Assembly (NCBI GenBank): GCA_963693305.1
Contig: OY855909.1
Location: 5,196,241 to 5,260,240 of the forward strand
Reading direction: 5' to 3'
Length of the DNA: 64,000 nucleotides
From: Meandrina meandrites
Taxonomy: Eukaryota; Cnidaria; Anthozoa; Scleractinia; Meandrinidae
Shown here: piece by piece, positions 33,490-45,839 of the stretch
Numbering within the stretch: position 1 is the first letter of the stretch
How the letters are laid out: each line of letters opens with the position of its first letter
Translations under genes and position numbers: made by a program
The notes under the pieces: model-generated
The model's input: only the letters and a program-made list of their open reading frames with translations
What the model was told of the DNA's origin: nothing
Database searches by the model: none

Positions 33490-35037
33490 TGCACTCACTG
33501 ATCCACTGATTTCGAGCGGCTTTTCTTTGGACGAAATAAATATTGTTTTTCGAAATTTCTGACTGAAACTTTTCTTTCGAGTTGTTACGATGAGTAATAT
33601 TAATCTTAAAGAAAATGTTCCTGACCGTCGAGTCGGATCGTGTGCTTTTGTTAACATAAAGAGAAAGAGAAACTTCATGTTGAGTAGCGTATAATTTAAT
33701 ATTTTAAGGCTTGGAATTTGACTCGTGGAACACAACTCAAAGGTGATATTTACTGCTGTTTCTTTTTGTTTAAATCCTGTAGTATTTCATGAACCTGTCT
33801 GAAATGTAGTACCCTTTGCACCAAAACTAATCAGTAATGTTGAATACATTTGTATTTAAAATTTAATGTCCTGTACCACTCTTTTGCCTTATGCATCAAA
33901 TACTGTAGTACTTTAAATGTACACCAAATCATTGGATTGTGTTTTTTGGTCACTCTGCAGCTTACTGGTTACTCCAAATTGGATGGTATGTGCTGCCCAC
34001 AACCTCCAAGCTCATTTTATGTGAAATAAAAGATATCTTACTGCAGATTTTTTGATACAATAAATCAGCTTTGTGTTCCTGAAGAAAAAGGCAAATAACA
34101 AATACATGTATACATGGGCATATTCTTACCTCAAATGCTGCTGTCAATGTGTAATGACAGCCCTGCTTGCTATTAAGTCCTCATAAAACAGTTAGTTTAT
34201 ATGCTTTGCTGCATGCTCCTGTAACACATATACCTGATTACTGTCAATTAATTACCCCAGTAAAACCATCATGAGGAATATATTGCCTGTAAATTTGCAC
34301 AGCCTGGGGGTAGGGTTTAAGACTACTTCAGCTGTTACTTTGACAGCATAAACATTCAAAGGTTTAAATCGGGCACTGATCAATCACTCTTGCTTGGAGT
34401 TGGACAAAGGATACAGAAAAATTGTTAGACAAAGAAGTTTTTATTACACTGTAAAATGCACTTCCCTAGATGTCAAGAAATTAAATACTCTAAGCTGATG
34501 AAAGAGTTGGAAAGGGAGGCACCTACCCTATAAAAGGTTCTAAGGGTAATTGTAATGCTATCACAGTTTAAGAGGAAAATGTAGTCTTTTGGGCCTTTCA
34601 CTACTTCAGCTGGTGCCACACTGTTAAAGGCAAGAAATACACAACACCTCATTGGACCTCTTTTTCTTGGTGGAGCACAAGAAAAGGTTTGTAGTTTACT
34701 TGCTTCATGAATGCAGTTGAAAAAAAAAATCATAGCATCAATTCTAGCAGTATACAAGATATTTGTCACAGGGACCTACAGTGAAGGTTAATGGTTGAGC
34801 TTCCTCAAGTCTCTTATAGATATATCAACTGTTGAGACCATCCTCCACCTCCTTACTACTGTACTCTTCATTTAGACTCACTCCTACTCCCTGGGATGCT
34901 TTTTTCTCTCTCCTCAAGCCTGATCTCCTAAATTTTAATTTGACATGGCACTCACCCAATCAAAAAGAAAAAGCGATCGCTCACTGAAGTACGCCTCGAT
35001 TGCAGGCTTTTATTGATATATTTGGTATAAAAAAACT
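33490..35037. other. No gene seen
   Basis: Unassigned AT-rich sequence. Isolated open frames on the minus strand (33962-34147, 34473-34769) have no recognised domain or splice context. Confidence 0.5.
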
Positions 35038-35310
35038 GGGAGGCATGGTGGCCTAATGGTTAGTTTGCTGGACTCCAGATCGGATGGTCTGGGTTTGTGC
35101 CCTGGCCGGGATCATTATGTTGTGTTCTTGGACAAGATACTTTACTCTGATAGTGCCTCTCTCCACCCAGGTGTACAAATGGGTAACAGCAAATTTACTG
35201 CTGGGGGTAACCCTGTGATGGACTAGCATCCCACCTAGGGGGGAGTAGAAATACTCCTAGTCGCTTCATGATACGGAAACCGTGATAAGCTCCAGCCTGA
35301 TGTGACTAGA
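35038..35310 (+). mobile_element. tRNA-derived SINE
   Basis: The head TGGCCTAATGGTTAG fits a Pol III A box, and GGGTTTGTGCCC, 35 bases on, fits a decayed B box. The body includes GTGCCTCTCTCCACCCAGG, TGGACTAGCATCCCACC and TACTCCTAGTCGCTTCATG, phrases I recognise from cnidarian SINEs. A fragment of its 3' part is at 41431-41490. It moves with LINE help; no protein is encoded. Confidence 0.8.
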
Positions 35311-35637
35311 CTCATGTGCAGACTTATAAGCATACATGTAAATGCGAATGACCACTTCATTTTAATATATAGTATCACAGCCTGCACCTCCGATTGGTAT
35401 TATCAAAATAAAGATAACAATTTTAAGATCAATTCTGAATACTTATTGTCAATCAATCAATTTACTTCATTGTATACTTTTACAGTGGCTACATGTTTTT
35501 AGTTATACAGTTATACAACTACATTATAAAATAAACGGCACGCAATGCATGCAGAAGCGATGACGTTTTACAAGGGGTCTTTAAGACTTTTCAGGAAATT
35601 TGACAGAAAATTTCAAGAAAGTTAATAAAAATAGCTG

Positions 35638-36246
35638 ACAACTTCTGTGTTGAATGATTGTTCGACAAAAGTTGCGTTATGTTGCAGGGAGATATCTGAT
35701 ACTGACGACATATTATACAAGGTCAAACACTGTCATGAAATTGTTGAGCCCTTTTGTTTTAAAAAAATTAAAGATTTCTGTTTACTAAATCTTATAAAAC
35801 ACATCAAATATAATTAGTCTCTTTCACTTATACTTAGAATTAGTCCTTTCTAACTGCCCGGGAGTATTTTGCTTTAAGTTCTATGCAGTGCTTTCTTGTT
35901 GAGTTAAACATGATTTCTTTTCTACTGACGTTTATTCCTGAACAACTTCTGTGTTGAATGACTGTTTGACAAAAGCTGTGTTATCTTGTAGCGCGACATC
36001 CGATACTGACGACATACGATACAAGGTCAAACGCTGTCTTGAAAATGTTTAGCCCTTTTCTTTTAAAAAATGTAAAGATTTCTGTTTACTAAATCTAATA
36101 AAACACATCAAATATAATTTATGTCTTTCGTTTATACATAGAATCAGTCCTTTCTAACTGCCCGGGAGTATTTTGCTTTGAGTTCTACGCCGTGATTTCT
36201 TGTTGAGTTTTACTTGAATTCTTTTCTACTGACGTTTATCCCTGAA
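35638..36246. repeat. Two direct copies of a 304-bp unit
   Basis: ACAACTTCTGTGTTGAATGA begins at 35638 and again at 35942. Both copies share GATACTGACGACATA, AACTGCCCGGGAGTATTTTG and TTTCTACTGACGTTTAT in order. The copies differ at roughly one base in ten, so the duplication is not recent. There is no coding potential. Confidence 0.9.
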
Positions 36247-36768
36247 GTTAGTTCCAAATTCTATTCGGTTCTAGAAAGATCGGTCGATTGCAACAGGCAA
36301 CAGATCCCGTCCGTCCACTCGCACGACGACAAGAACAAGAACACAAACCATGCACCTAGTTCCCAATGCTCTTCGGTTCAATTCAGGGAGTAATCACGCT
36401 CACACCGTAACACCAAAAATTCCATAAATTCCATCGCTTTTTCGCTTTACAGCATTAACCAATGACGTCATTATATGACGTCATCGCTTAAAAACAGTCA
36501 GTTACATCGATGAGGAGGCCCTTGAAACCTCAGACATTGGAATATTTATGTAGACTGAGCTGTGTGATGGAATAATTATTATAATATTATTCTTTTCTTG
36601 CAGTGCAAATTTCATATAAGAATTACTTGCACGTTACAAAATAAACTTACAATCACAGTACTGGTGATATCATACAAAAGTATAAAATTAAAAACAAAAT
36701 TATGTACACTTCCATATGTACTCAGTATGCCAAGGGAAAAAATGTAAAACTTGGGTGAATTGCATAAT

Positions 36769-37027
36769 GGGCCATTCCATTTAATATCCGCACCCCCCCT
36801 CCTATTGAGGGTATTTGGTCGCAACCCCCTCGGAAATAACATTTGAAGACCCCTTCAGATTTTTTTATCAAAGTGCCGACACATACCCCCCTTCAGAAAA
36901 ATAAAAAGATCAAAGGTTCCGACATGGCTACCCCCCCAGATATAACTGCTGAAGGCCCCCTCCCTCCCCCTAGGATTTCCTAAGCCCTCAATAGGGGGGG
37001 TGATGCGGATATTAAATGGAATGGCCC
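36769..37027. mobile_element. MITE with GGGCCATTCC ends
   Basis: GGGCCATTCCATTTAATATC at the left is matched by its inverse at the right, continuing through a C-run/G-run and CTATTGAGGG / CCCTCAATAG. AAT flanks both ends, consistent with a 3-bp target duplication. It is 259 bp and non-coding. Confidence 0.8.
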
Positions 37028-37030
37028 AAT

Positions 37031-38489
37031 GAAATTCACTCGACGAAATACTAAAATTTCTTAGCCATGTTGACCGAAGACTCACGCTCGATAGCGTTAG
37101 CTGGAGTGTCTTTTTGGTGTGCAGAGAAGATCGTGCTGCATGTGTACGCGAAGCTTCCAGTTGCTTGACACACCTGCCTGCCCTGTACGACGAAAACTTA
37201 CTCAGGACTGGCAAATTTATAGTCTCTCGACATCAGTGAATCGGTGAGTGTTTTAAAACTCGCAATCTACGCGACTCTTACAATACCTGCGAAGATCCAG
37301 CGTATTTCCGGTGAGGCTTTTTGTGGATATCAGGCCGCACAATTTGCCTTGCATCTTGTCCTGTGATTAGAATTTTTCTCCTCGAGCAAAAACAAACATG
37401 GCGAGCAACTGGCCTTCTTGTATCAATCCGTGTAAGAACACACGAAACGACTCCTGGTCTTGCTGCTCTCTGATTGGGCACAAAAAACAAAGGTTTTGTG
37501 GCACCAATCAGAAGCCAGAACGACTCCGACCGTTTGGAACTGGTCCGGTAAGACTGTGTCCCCAGGGGCTCCTCGTTTCGTACTTTACTTTTCTTCGCCG
37601 AAATTTTTTTTCTCTCCCGTTACGACTTTCACTCGCCCCCACTAACTGCCCCTGGGTCTCCGAGGATGGCATATTACTTGAATTATAGTTTATTTTATAT
37701 GAACTGGTCATATCACCGAATGCACAACAATGGACTACTGATCTTTACTAAACCAATTTTCTCCGGAAATGCCAAGACTACCAAGTTTACAGACACATTC
37801 AAGTGAACAGAGGTGTAATACGAATTAAATTTAATTTGCCTGCTATATTTTTGTTGTTGTGCCAGAACCATATCAGGTGAGTCCACAACGACAAAGAGAA
37901 CTCCGGTACTTCAAAAATGGAAACAAAATGACCAGCACGGCGGAGGCACATTCATCCCTTGTGTGTGGGAAATAAAGAGCAAAGAAGACTCCATGGACGA
38001 GATTTAAAGACGACGCTAAAAGCAGGATCATATTAGCAATCGCAGAAATGGAAGGCGAGATTGGAAATGGCCATCAAGGTAAGCTATCCTATCTTCAGTA
38101 TATAGGGACAGAGAGTCGACCGAGGGAGAGTCGCGTACTGTTTCGATACTGTTTATATTTCAATTTCATGGTGGTGAATCATAGTAAGAGATGTTTCGAA
38201 TTCGGCCCTCAACACGCTTCCTGCATGCAAAGAAAACGAAATTATATTATAGCTTTCGCTTAGCTTAGGCATTCGCTTCTTGTGTGTTCGAAAACTTCAA
38301 TGTGGAAGCAACTCGTTTTAAGTGTCAATTTGTAAACTCAAAATGTATTTTTAATGTTACTGTTTCGTTTATATTTTATACAGACTGTTGCTGGAACAAT
38401 CAGCTTCGCCAACTACCAAGAAAATGAAGCCTGCATGAGTGAAAACAGAAGTTATCACAGTATCAATAAAAAACGCTTTTGTTAGCAGA
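37031..38489. other. No supported gene
   Basis: An open frame at 37398-37688 runs through a phrase (CCCAGGGGCTCC ... TGCCCCTGGGTCTCCGAGG, about 37550-37668) that looks like an inverted-repeat element, so I do not call it. ATGGAAGGCGAGATTGGAAA at 38048, followed by GTAAGC, could be a first exon, but no partner was found. Confidence 0.4.
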
Positions 38490-38617
38490 ATAACTGTTGA
38501 CGTGTAGTATATGAAATGATTCATATATGAACTGCGGATATATATGAAGGTGATATGTGATCTTCGCAGTGAATTTCCAATTAAAGCAATTGGAATAAAG
38601 AAGCCTGAAAAAAATCA

Positions 38618-38618
<1 letters not shown>

Positions 38619-38651
<33 letters not shown>

Positions 38652-38690
38652 GATACCGGTGCGATGCTCTACCAACTGAGCTATGAAGCC
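38619..38690 (-). tRNA. tRNA-Thr(GGT)-like gene, inverted copy
   Basis: Identical in sequence to the two plus copies. It folds as a cloverleaf: acceptor GGCTTCA/TGAAGCC, D-arm GCTC...GAGC, T-arm ACGGG-TTCGAAT-CCCGT. The anticodon loop reads CCGGTAT (anticodon GGT). Position 33 is C instead of the near-universal U, and the anticodon stem has an A-C mismatch at 31-39. A T-rich run follows. Confidence 0.6.
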
Positions 38691-38888
38691 ACACATTGGG
38701 AGCGAGGTCAATTGTGAGTTCATATTTTCCCGTGAAAGGAGTGAAATGACGTGTAGTATATGAAATGATTCATATGTGAACTGCGGATATATATGAAGGT
38801 GATATATGAATCATTTCATATACTACACGTCATTTCACTCCTTTCACGGGAAAATATGAACTCACAATTGACCTCGCTCCCAATGTGT

Positions 38889-38927
38889 GGCTTCATAGCT
38901 CAGTTGGTAGAGCATCGCACCGGTATC

Positions 38928-38960
<33 letters not shown>
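38889..38960 (+). tRNA. tRNA-Thr(GGT)-like gene, direct copy 1
   Basis: Exact 7-2-4-8-4-1-5-7-5-5-5-7-5-7 tRNA geometry with intact A box (TAGCTCAGTTGG) and B box (GGTTCGAATCC). A run of eight T starts four bases after the gene and can end Pol III transcription; the T-run lies in a hairpin loop (GAAGCCCTGA / TCAGGCTTC). C33 and the 31-39 mismatch make decoding doubtful, so this could be a tRNA-derived SINE head. The known spurious peptide read from it (FIAQLVEHRTGIAEVTGSNP) is not a protein gene. Confidence 0.65.
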
Positions 38961-38961
<1 letters not shown>

Positions 38962-39138
38962 TGATTTTTTTTCAGGCTTCTTTATTCCAATTGCTTTAAT
39001 TGGAAATTCACTGCGAAGATCACATATCACCTTCATATATATCCGCAGTTCATATATGAATCATTTCATATACTACACGTCATTTCACTCCTTTCACGGG
39101 AAAATATGAACTCACAATTGACCTCGCTCCCAATGTGT

Positions 39139-39177
39139 GGCTTCATAGCTCAGTTGGTAGAGCATCGCACCGGTATC

Positions 39178-39210
<33 letters not shown>
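39139..39210 (+). tRNA. tRNA-Thr(GGT)-like gene, direct copy 2
   Basis: Same 72 bases as the copy at 38889, with the same leader and a seven-T run downstream. The tail differs slightly (AATTGGGATTTC instead of AATTGGAAATTC). Confidence 0.65.
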
Positions 39211-39211
<1 letters not shown>

Positions 39212-39290
39212 TGATTTTTTTCAGGCTTCTTTATTCCAATTGCTTTAATTGGGATTTCACTGCGAAGATCACATATCACCTTCAGAATAA

Positions 39291-41430
39291 CTGTTGTCTA
39301 CCTTCACTGTGTCATTTTACTCGGAGCAAAAATTATACGATGTCTATCCAGATATGAAACTTTTGGACGGGGATAGTTTTTTTTTCGTGCGTCTCTGTTT
39401 TTATTCCATAATCCAGTAGTCTACTGCGAAGCAAGCATAAAATTCCTTCGATATAATTGCTTTGTGATACGCCTCGTCGCCCGCGATATTGAATTCTAGA
39501 CTGCTGCTACCAAATAATATCACGTGAGCGAAAACTTGAGCAGCGATTGGCTAATGGCTTGTTTTGGTAATTGGTCGAGGTTGGTCGAGGTTATCAAATC
39601 TGATAACGATCCCGGACTGCTGAAGTCTGTATTTTGAAGCAAGCGAGTTTGAAGCTTTTTGTATACGCTAAATGGTGAATTTTATTTGGGGGTATACCTG
39701 CTTTGAAAAATATATCATTGCGTGTGCGAAACTAGTGCCAGTCCCAAACCGCGCGTTAGAATTTAAAATCCCTAAAACTCCACGAAAACAGGTTAAAGTT
39801 CTAATTTCTCTTACGAATCAGAGATAACGTAGCCGTCTTTATGATCTGGCGAATGCTTTTACCGTTAACACGAAAAAAGGAAACGCTACTGATGAAAGTC
39901 TGTAAGAGTGTTAATTACGCCATAACTCTTATAATAATACGAATTTCACAAAAACGATACGTCACATTACGCACGTGGACGTTCTTTTTCTATTGACGCT
40001 CATTTTAATTTAAACATATATCCGCCGTTTGGGTTTTAGGGTTTATTCTGTTCTGGTCACGTGGCGCGTTAAATATGGCCGCGACTTGAAACTCTTGGCG
40101 GAATCTTCAATAGAACAACCTTGTGCAAAAAGCTTATCGGTATGAGGTCTGATTTCCAAAATATGGCAATTAGAAACCTGCCTTAGAAACAAATTGGTAG
40201 TTAAGAGTCACCCCCCAGCGAGCGAGCGAGAGCCTGGAACACGCTAGAATTTAGTTGACAAGTCGTTGACAAGTGGTGCCATCGCTCAATGGCTGCTATT
40301 CTCAGTACATACCGGAAATAAAACAAGAATATATCCATAACAATACATATCCCATAACACAGACCCCAAAATTAGGCGTTTGGTACCATTCATTCAATGC
40401 TATCATATATTTTTCGAATCCTTGAACATTCTAGTTCATTTTGGTGTGTGATAGCAATTCCAAAAGAGTAGCTTTCTTGCTTAAGTCACGTGATTTCTGA
40501 CGTCATCTTTCCAAAATCAATGTTGCATTTTAATGCTCGAAGGGTAATGAAAAACCACTTTATCGAAACTTCAAACACGTAAGTGTTGTGAGAGAGGCCT
40601 GACAAAGTAAAAGAAAGGCAACTGATGCTAGCCAAGGGCTTTTGCCGCACCCAAGGGTTTTTCTCTGTATGGTTTCCATGGCAACAAAGCCGGATTGCAA
40701 TATAGACCTCTTATATATCGGACTGATGTTAGAATTTCAAAATATAGACCGACTTTTTAAATGAATCGGGTAAAAAAAACAAGAATTTGTATTTTACAGT
40801 ACGGACCGATTATTTGAGGTTAATAAGAGTGATACTGATCTCTCTTTCTTATAAAAATGAAAGCAGTTCGAGCCAACAGATGCGCGCGGGAGTCGGCCTC
40901 ATTTGACTAAAGCTCGTGGAGGTTTTTATCTAACGTCATTGAAATTACAAATCTTGCCAGTGTATCTTATAAAATTTTTCTTTTTACATTTTCTTGCCAT
41001 AAAGAACATAAAAATCTTGTAAATTTGATATCGATTCTGTGCTTTGTTTAGAGGATAAAGTATTTTAACATTTGCGATGTCCCGGATGAACGTGTTTCTT
41101 AATTGTCACAAAAACGTGTATTCCGGCTTCATTGTGTTGTTCAATTACAGACGCGTCATCAATTACAAAGTAACATCTAAAATAATGTTAAGTGAAGATG
41201 AATAATATTAATGGCAGAGTTTTCTCGACTGATTGTCCATTTCTTTGGCCGCACTATTTGTGCCCCAAATTAAAGAGGGAAACAAACATTGCGGCTGCAT
41301 ACTCGACACTGTTTTGTCTCACAATTATTTTTTTAAGAACTCGGTTGTAAAGAATGCCACAGAGATTTAATTTGGCCTGCTCTATTAACTGGCGAAGTTA
41401 CTGAAGGGGGGGGGGGGGGGGGGCAGAGGG
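39291..41430. other. No gene seen
   Basis: 39591-39620 and 40196-40216 carry the inverse of phrases found at 23379-23455, marking a 0.6-kb copy of an unnamed repeat (about 39590-40216). A G-run lies at 41407-41423. No exon is supported. Confidence 0.45.
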
Positions 41431-41550
41431 AGGAGCCCTGCGATGGATTAACATCCCATCCAGGGGGATCAGCAATAGTGCTAGTCGCTTAAGGTGGGGG
41501 TAAAGGTGGATTTGAGTGAAATTTTAAGAGGTTTAAAGAAGGGATAGAAG
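41431..41550. mobile_element. SINE 3' fragment joined to a piggyBac-like MITE end
   Basis: AGCCCTGCGATGGATTAACATCCC and CTAGTCGCTT match the SINE at 35038. Immediately after TTAA at 41489-41492 the sequence GGTGGGGGTAAAGGTGGATTTGAGTGAAAT matches the left part of the MITE at 14182. Both are truncated. Confidence 0.65.
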
Positions 41551-42139
41551 AGACGGGGGAGCATTTTGCTCGAAGTATTTTTCATTTTTTTTCGTTGTTA
41601 TATTAACATGTTAAAAGGCGCGTTTTAACTTGAACGACATTAAAGGAATTTCTCTGGCAATGAAAATTGGATGTAAATATCAAAAAGCTATTAATTGTCT
41701 GCCTTTAATGCATCGCAAATCACTTTCAATACTAAAATTTCCCCAACGCATACTCCATGCAAAATAGTCGAATCTCGAAGAGATCTTTGATTGGTATATA
41801 TTTGTCTAACCAACAAAAAGAACATTTTTGCAAATTTTTAAAAAAATCGGTTGCCAGAGCTACATTATCTTTTCATAAATATAAGGTGGCTCTGAAGCCT
41901 GCCTACAAAATTTGTTTAAAAAGTGTTAAATTGTTTGTTTTGTCCATTAGACAGATATATAAACAATGAAAACTTTCACCAAGTTGCTTTTGAGTTATTA
42001 ACTTCAAATGGTCAAAAATAAGGTATCTTTGATCAATTTTGTCATTGCCATGGCAACTAATTTTGATGTCACAGTGAATTCAATTTGTTCATTGGTAAAA
42101 TCAACCTCGTTTCCAGGGTCTATTCCGCTTTCAAGATGG

Positions 42140-42553
42140 GGCATACAGCTATTTCAATCAACGTTGTCGGATCGAAGCTCAAAGCTTAAAGACAAGACCG
42201 AAAGGTAGTATGGGCGAAGAAAGAGTGTTCCACGCGTGCTGAATACTAAATGAGATACAGCGATATAGCAAACGAGACGTTTTTCGTTTCCTTTCTCTTC
42301 AGACGTGTAGAAAAGATCCTTTTTCGCCTCATTTCATTTAAAAAGAATAATCCAAACCACATAACGGCGAAAGAAAAGATACAAGAAAGGTTTCACGGAA
42401 AGAAAAACAAAATATTCCACGTGCAAAAATACAAACTTGTAGATTTCCTCAATGGTGATATGCAAATTGCAGTAAATACCCATGGCACCATTCGGTCTTG
42501 ACTTGTAGGTTTGAAGATTTAATCCGAGAACGTTAATTGAAATAGCTGTATAC
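42140..42553. mobile_element. Inverted-repeat element in locus B
   Basis: ATACAGCTATTTCAATCAAC at the left and its inverse at the right (GTTAATTGAAATAGCTGTAT), continuing with TCAAGACCGAA-type sequence inside, define about 414 bp. It sits within the hairpin that is intact in locus A at 6131-6221. An 83-residue lysine-rich open frame inside has no recognised domain. Confidence 0.7.
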
Positions 42554-42591
42554 TTCATGGTAAGTCAACATGGCCGCCAACAATGAAAAAC

Positions 42592-42744
42592 ATATAGTCG
42601 CCCAACCACAAAATGAATGCTAACCGCAAGCAAATTGCAGTAAATAAATGTTAACTGCAAGCAAACTACAGGGTAAAATGCTAACCGCAAGCAAACAACA
42701 GTAAATAAATGTTAATTGCAAGCAAAGCTGCAGGGCGACTATAT
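42592..42744. mobile_element. ATATAGTCGCCC inverted-repeat element
   Basis: ATATAGTCGCCC and GGGCGACTATAT bound 153 bp. The interior is about four 34-bp units (AATGCTAACCGCAAGCAAA and TAAATGTTAACTGCAAGC alternating). It is another tandem-repeat-filled inverted element, on a small scale. Confidence 0.75.
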
Positions 42745-42787
42745 GGTGTCTTAACATGAATTATATACCCAAGATGGTCACTGGGTG

Positions 42788-42963
42788 CAGAGGCGGATCC
42801 AGGGGAGGGGTGATGGGGGTTGCAACCCCCCCTTTGGGCAAAATTTTTTAGTTATTTTTTTTTATTCTTCCTGAAAAATAATTGAATAAAATTGTTTTTT
42901 GCATTAAAGGTTACTACAATAGTGTACAACCCCCCCTTTAAAAAATTCCTGGATCCGCCCCTG
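42788..42963. mobile_element. hAT-like MITE, CAGGGGCGGATCCAGG ends
   Basis: CAGAGGCGGATCCAGG at the left and CCTGGATCCGCCCCTG at the right bound 176 bp, with GGGTTG...CAACCC inside. The CAGGGGCGG-type terminus is typical of hAT-derived MITEs. GGGTG occurs on both flanks. Confidence 0.78.
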
Positions 42964-43349
42964 GGGTGCGCTTCTCCGTGCCCAGCCACCATCTTGAAAG
43001 CAGAGTAGACCCTGGGAACGAGCTTGTGGTAAACTCTTAACAAAGTTCCACTGAAATGTGTAGCTACAATAGAATTCCAACATTGGGAATATTAAAACCA
43101 TTACGAGTCACCCTTACAAAACAAACTTTTCTTGATAACCTTGCAGACATACTTGCTGATGATTTTATAAACTACAATTTTTTCAAAAAATTAAACAGAG
43201 CCACTAATTCCTACTTTATTTTATCTGACAAATTAAATGTTAAAATCATTCAGTCAACTCATTAAAGTATTGGTTCCTGGCAGCATGGTAACCAGAGATC
43301 ACGCCCTTCATCAATGCCTAATTGCAGGTTACCCTGGTGAAAATCTTTG

Positions 43350-44225
43350 CAGGATCTTCAAAGATCTTCAAAGATCTTTAAAGATCTTTCAAGATCTGCA
43401 AAGTTCCTGTAAAGATCCTTGAAAACAAGGATTTTTTTAGGATCTTCAAGGATCCTAAAGGATTTAAGAAGGATCTTTTAAAGATCTTATGAAGTTCCTG
43501 ACAAAGATCCTATCAAAGATCTTTTCAAGAATCCTTCAGGATCCTCCAAATTTCTTTTTAGGATCCTACAGGATCTTAAAAGAATCCTGTCAAAGATCCT
43601 TTCAAGGATCTTTATAAGAATCCTTAAGGATCCTCAAGGATATGATGAAGATCTTACAAGGTTCTTATGAAGATATTTTCAAGGATCTTCTAAAGATCTT
43701 TGTCTGGATCTTCTAGGATCCTCACGGATCTTGTAAGGATCTTAAAAAGATCTTAAAAAGGATCTTTGATGAACTTTCTCAGGATCCTTAAAGATCCTCA
43801 AGGAATTGATGAGGATCTTACAGGGATCTTGAGAAGATCCTGTCAAGGATCCCTCAAAGATCTTTCTCAGGTTCCTTAAAGATCCTCAAGGATTTCATGA
43901 GGAACTTGCAAGGATCTTATTTGGATCCTATAAAGGATCCTTCAAAGATCTTTCTCAAGATCCTTGAGAATCTTGAAGAATTTACTGAGGACCTTACAAG
44001 GATCATAAGAGGATCTTATCAAGGATCTTTCAAAGATCTTTCTCAAAATCCTTAAGGATCATTAAGGATTTCACAAGGACCTTAAAGAAGAATTTGAAGA
44101 GGGTCATTTCAAGGATCTTTTCAATGGTATGATGAAGACTTTACTAAGATTTTAAGGATCCTTTCAAAGATCTTTGTTAGGGTCCTTAATTATGATGATC
44201 TTCCAAGAATCTCTAGATGAACCTC
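43350..44225. repeat. Left arm: GATCTT/GATCCT repeat tract
   Basis: Almost every 8-12 bases there is AAAGATCTT, AAGGATCCT or a close variant. Because GATC is self-complementary, the arm can fold on itself as well as with the right arm. GATC density is far above that of the rest of the window. Confidence 0.9.
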
Positions 44226-45216
44226 TAATGAAGATCTACAGTAATATTGTATTTCATAATTTCCAATTTTATTCAGCAATTGAAGTTTCACTGCTGTTCC
44301 ATGAAAAATAAAAAAATATGCATAGTTTACCTATCTATTCAGGCAGTTAAAATTTTGCACTTTAACATTCTGATGCCATAATCACTTCACATTTCCATAA
44401 ACAAAGTACAAACAGTAACAATTTTTTTAAGCTCATTTAGCTTGATCTTCGAGTAGCTTACATGGACTGTTATTGCTGATATAGGCTCAGTTTTTCTTGT
44501 GGAAACAACGCACTTTCCAAAGCAGTCACTTTACCTTTTGGAATGGTCAAGGTTGAATGAAAAAGAGATTACAATCGCATCCGAGAACAGTGATGTCTTC
44601 ATAAAGTTCCCACATGACTATCTTTCTCACATATCATTTCTGTGAGATTTAAAAGGCCTAAAACCTCCATGCACTTATTTAAATGATTCCTGAATACTTT
44701 CCAGCAAATGAAAAGCCTCTGAATGGAGTAAAAAAGCCGAGTTTCTTCTGTGAAATGCTCACGAGCCGCCGTATTGGTTTTGAATGCTGAGAAGAACCTG
44801 GGAATGAGTTTCTCTATCCCATGATGCAACGCTCTTCACATGCGCGCGTGATTTCAACGGTCAGAAGAGAAGAACAGTTTACGGAGAAATGATGTTTATA
44901 AAGCAACAAAATAACCATCTTTCAGCTCTGAGAAAGAATGTAAGTTAAGAAGAAAGTATTGTAAGGCTTCTGTAAGTAATAGTATCGATAAACGTTCTTG
45001 TAATCATCTGCATTCTGCTCGGTGATCTGAGCTGCAGTATGCAGTAAGTTTGATGTTGATATTTTGAATTTCTGTAATGCATATGCTTCGTTCTTGTCCA
45101 CAAGTATTGATTATTCTCTTAATAATGGCTTATATGAAAGATTTTAGCATTTAAACTTGTGATAGAAGTCGATCTGAAAATGTTTCTGTAATGAATAATT
45201 TCTTCCAGAGGAAGGA

Positions 45217-45285
45217 TTCCCTGCTAGCAGAGGCTGTTTTCCTGGGTGATCGTTAAAAGAAAAGAACCTCTTCTAGCAGGGAAGG
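45217..45285. repeat. CCCTGCTAGCAGAGG mini inverted repeat
   Basis: CCCTGCTAGCAGAGG and CCTCTTCTAGCAGGG bound a 69-bp element. The same end, CCCTGCTAGCAGAGGCTCTT, occurs alone at 62830, so it is dispersed. Confidence 0.65.
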
Positions 45286-45839
45286 GGAAGGAAATAATTA
45301 AGACTTTTTATGCTTGCTTTCAATCAAATAATTTTGCGATTTTGTTGTAGGTCTTGAAGCAGAAGGGCTTGAAGAAGGCATTCATCAACAGAGCAATTAT
45401 TTTTAAACAATAAGCTAAGTGAAAGATAATTCATAAATGTATGAGGCGATATATTTCCATCATTTTAATCACAAGTACATTTTGGATGTGACTTTGAATT
45501 TTAAATAACTTCAAAGGCAGCCACATGCTTTTTCACATGAGAAAACCTGTAAATAGAGTGAGTACAGTAAAATCATGAAAAAATTGCTGATTTACATTGA
45601 ATCAAGAGTGGGCTCTTAGCTTCTTTTGGTACCAGACACAAATCCATATTTACTTTTAACCATTGTTTGTGTCTCAGTAAATGCATTTAGGTGCAGTATT
45701 GTATAATTTTCTTGCCCTTGTTTCTTCGTTTCTTGTTTATATTGCAATGAAAACAAAGGGGATGATTGCCAAAGCAAGAAATGAAGGGCAAGTTAGCTTT
45801 GTGAGGTGTACAGTGTTAACTTAAAGGGAATGTCTGCTC

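Larger units (their letters stand above)
38490..39290. repeat. Cluster of three 250-bp tRNA-like units
   Basis: Each unit has a leader (CATTTCACTCCTTTCACGGG ... CTCGCTCCCAATGTGT), a 72-base tRNA-like gene, a T-run and a tail with CCAATTGCTTTAATTGG and GAAGATCACATATCACC. One unit is inverted (38500-38770) and two are direct, 250 bases apart. The inverted and first direct units meet in an AT-rich palindrome near 38755-38830. Copies are nearly identical, so the amplification is recent. Confidence 0.9.

Noticed and set aside
38463..39357. Conserved 65-86-residue 'protein' containing FIAQLVEHRTGIAEVTGSNP
   Set aside because: It is a translation of the tRNA-like gene, present wherever the unit occurs; no codon-level evidence.
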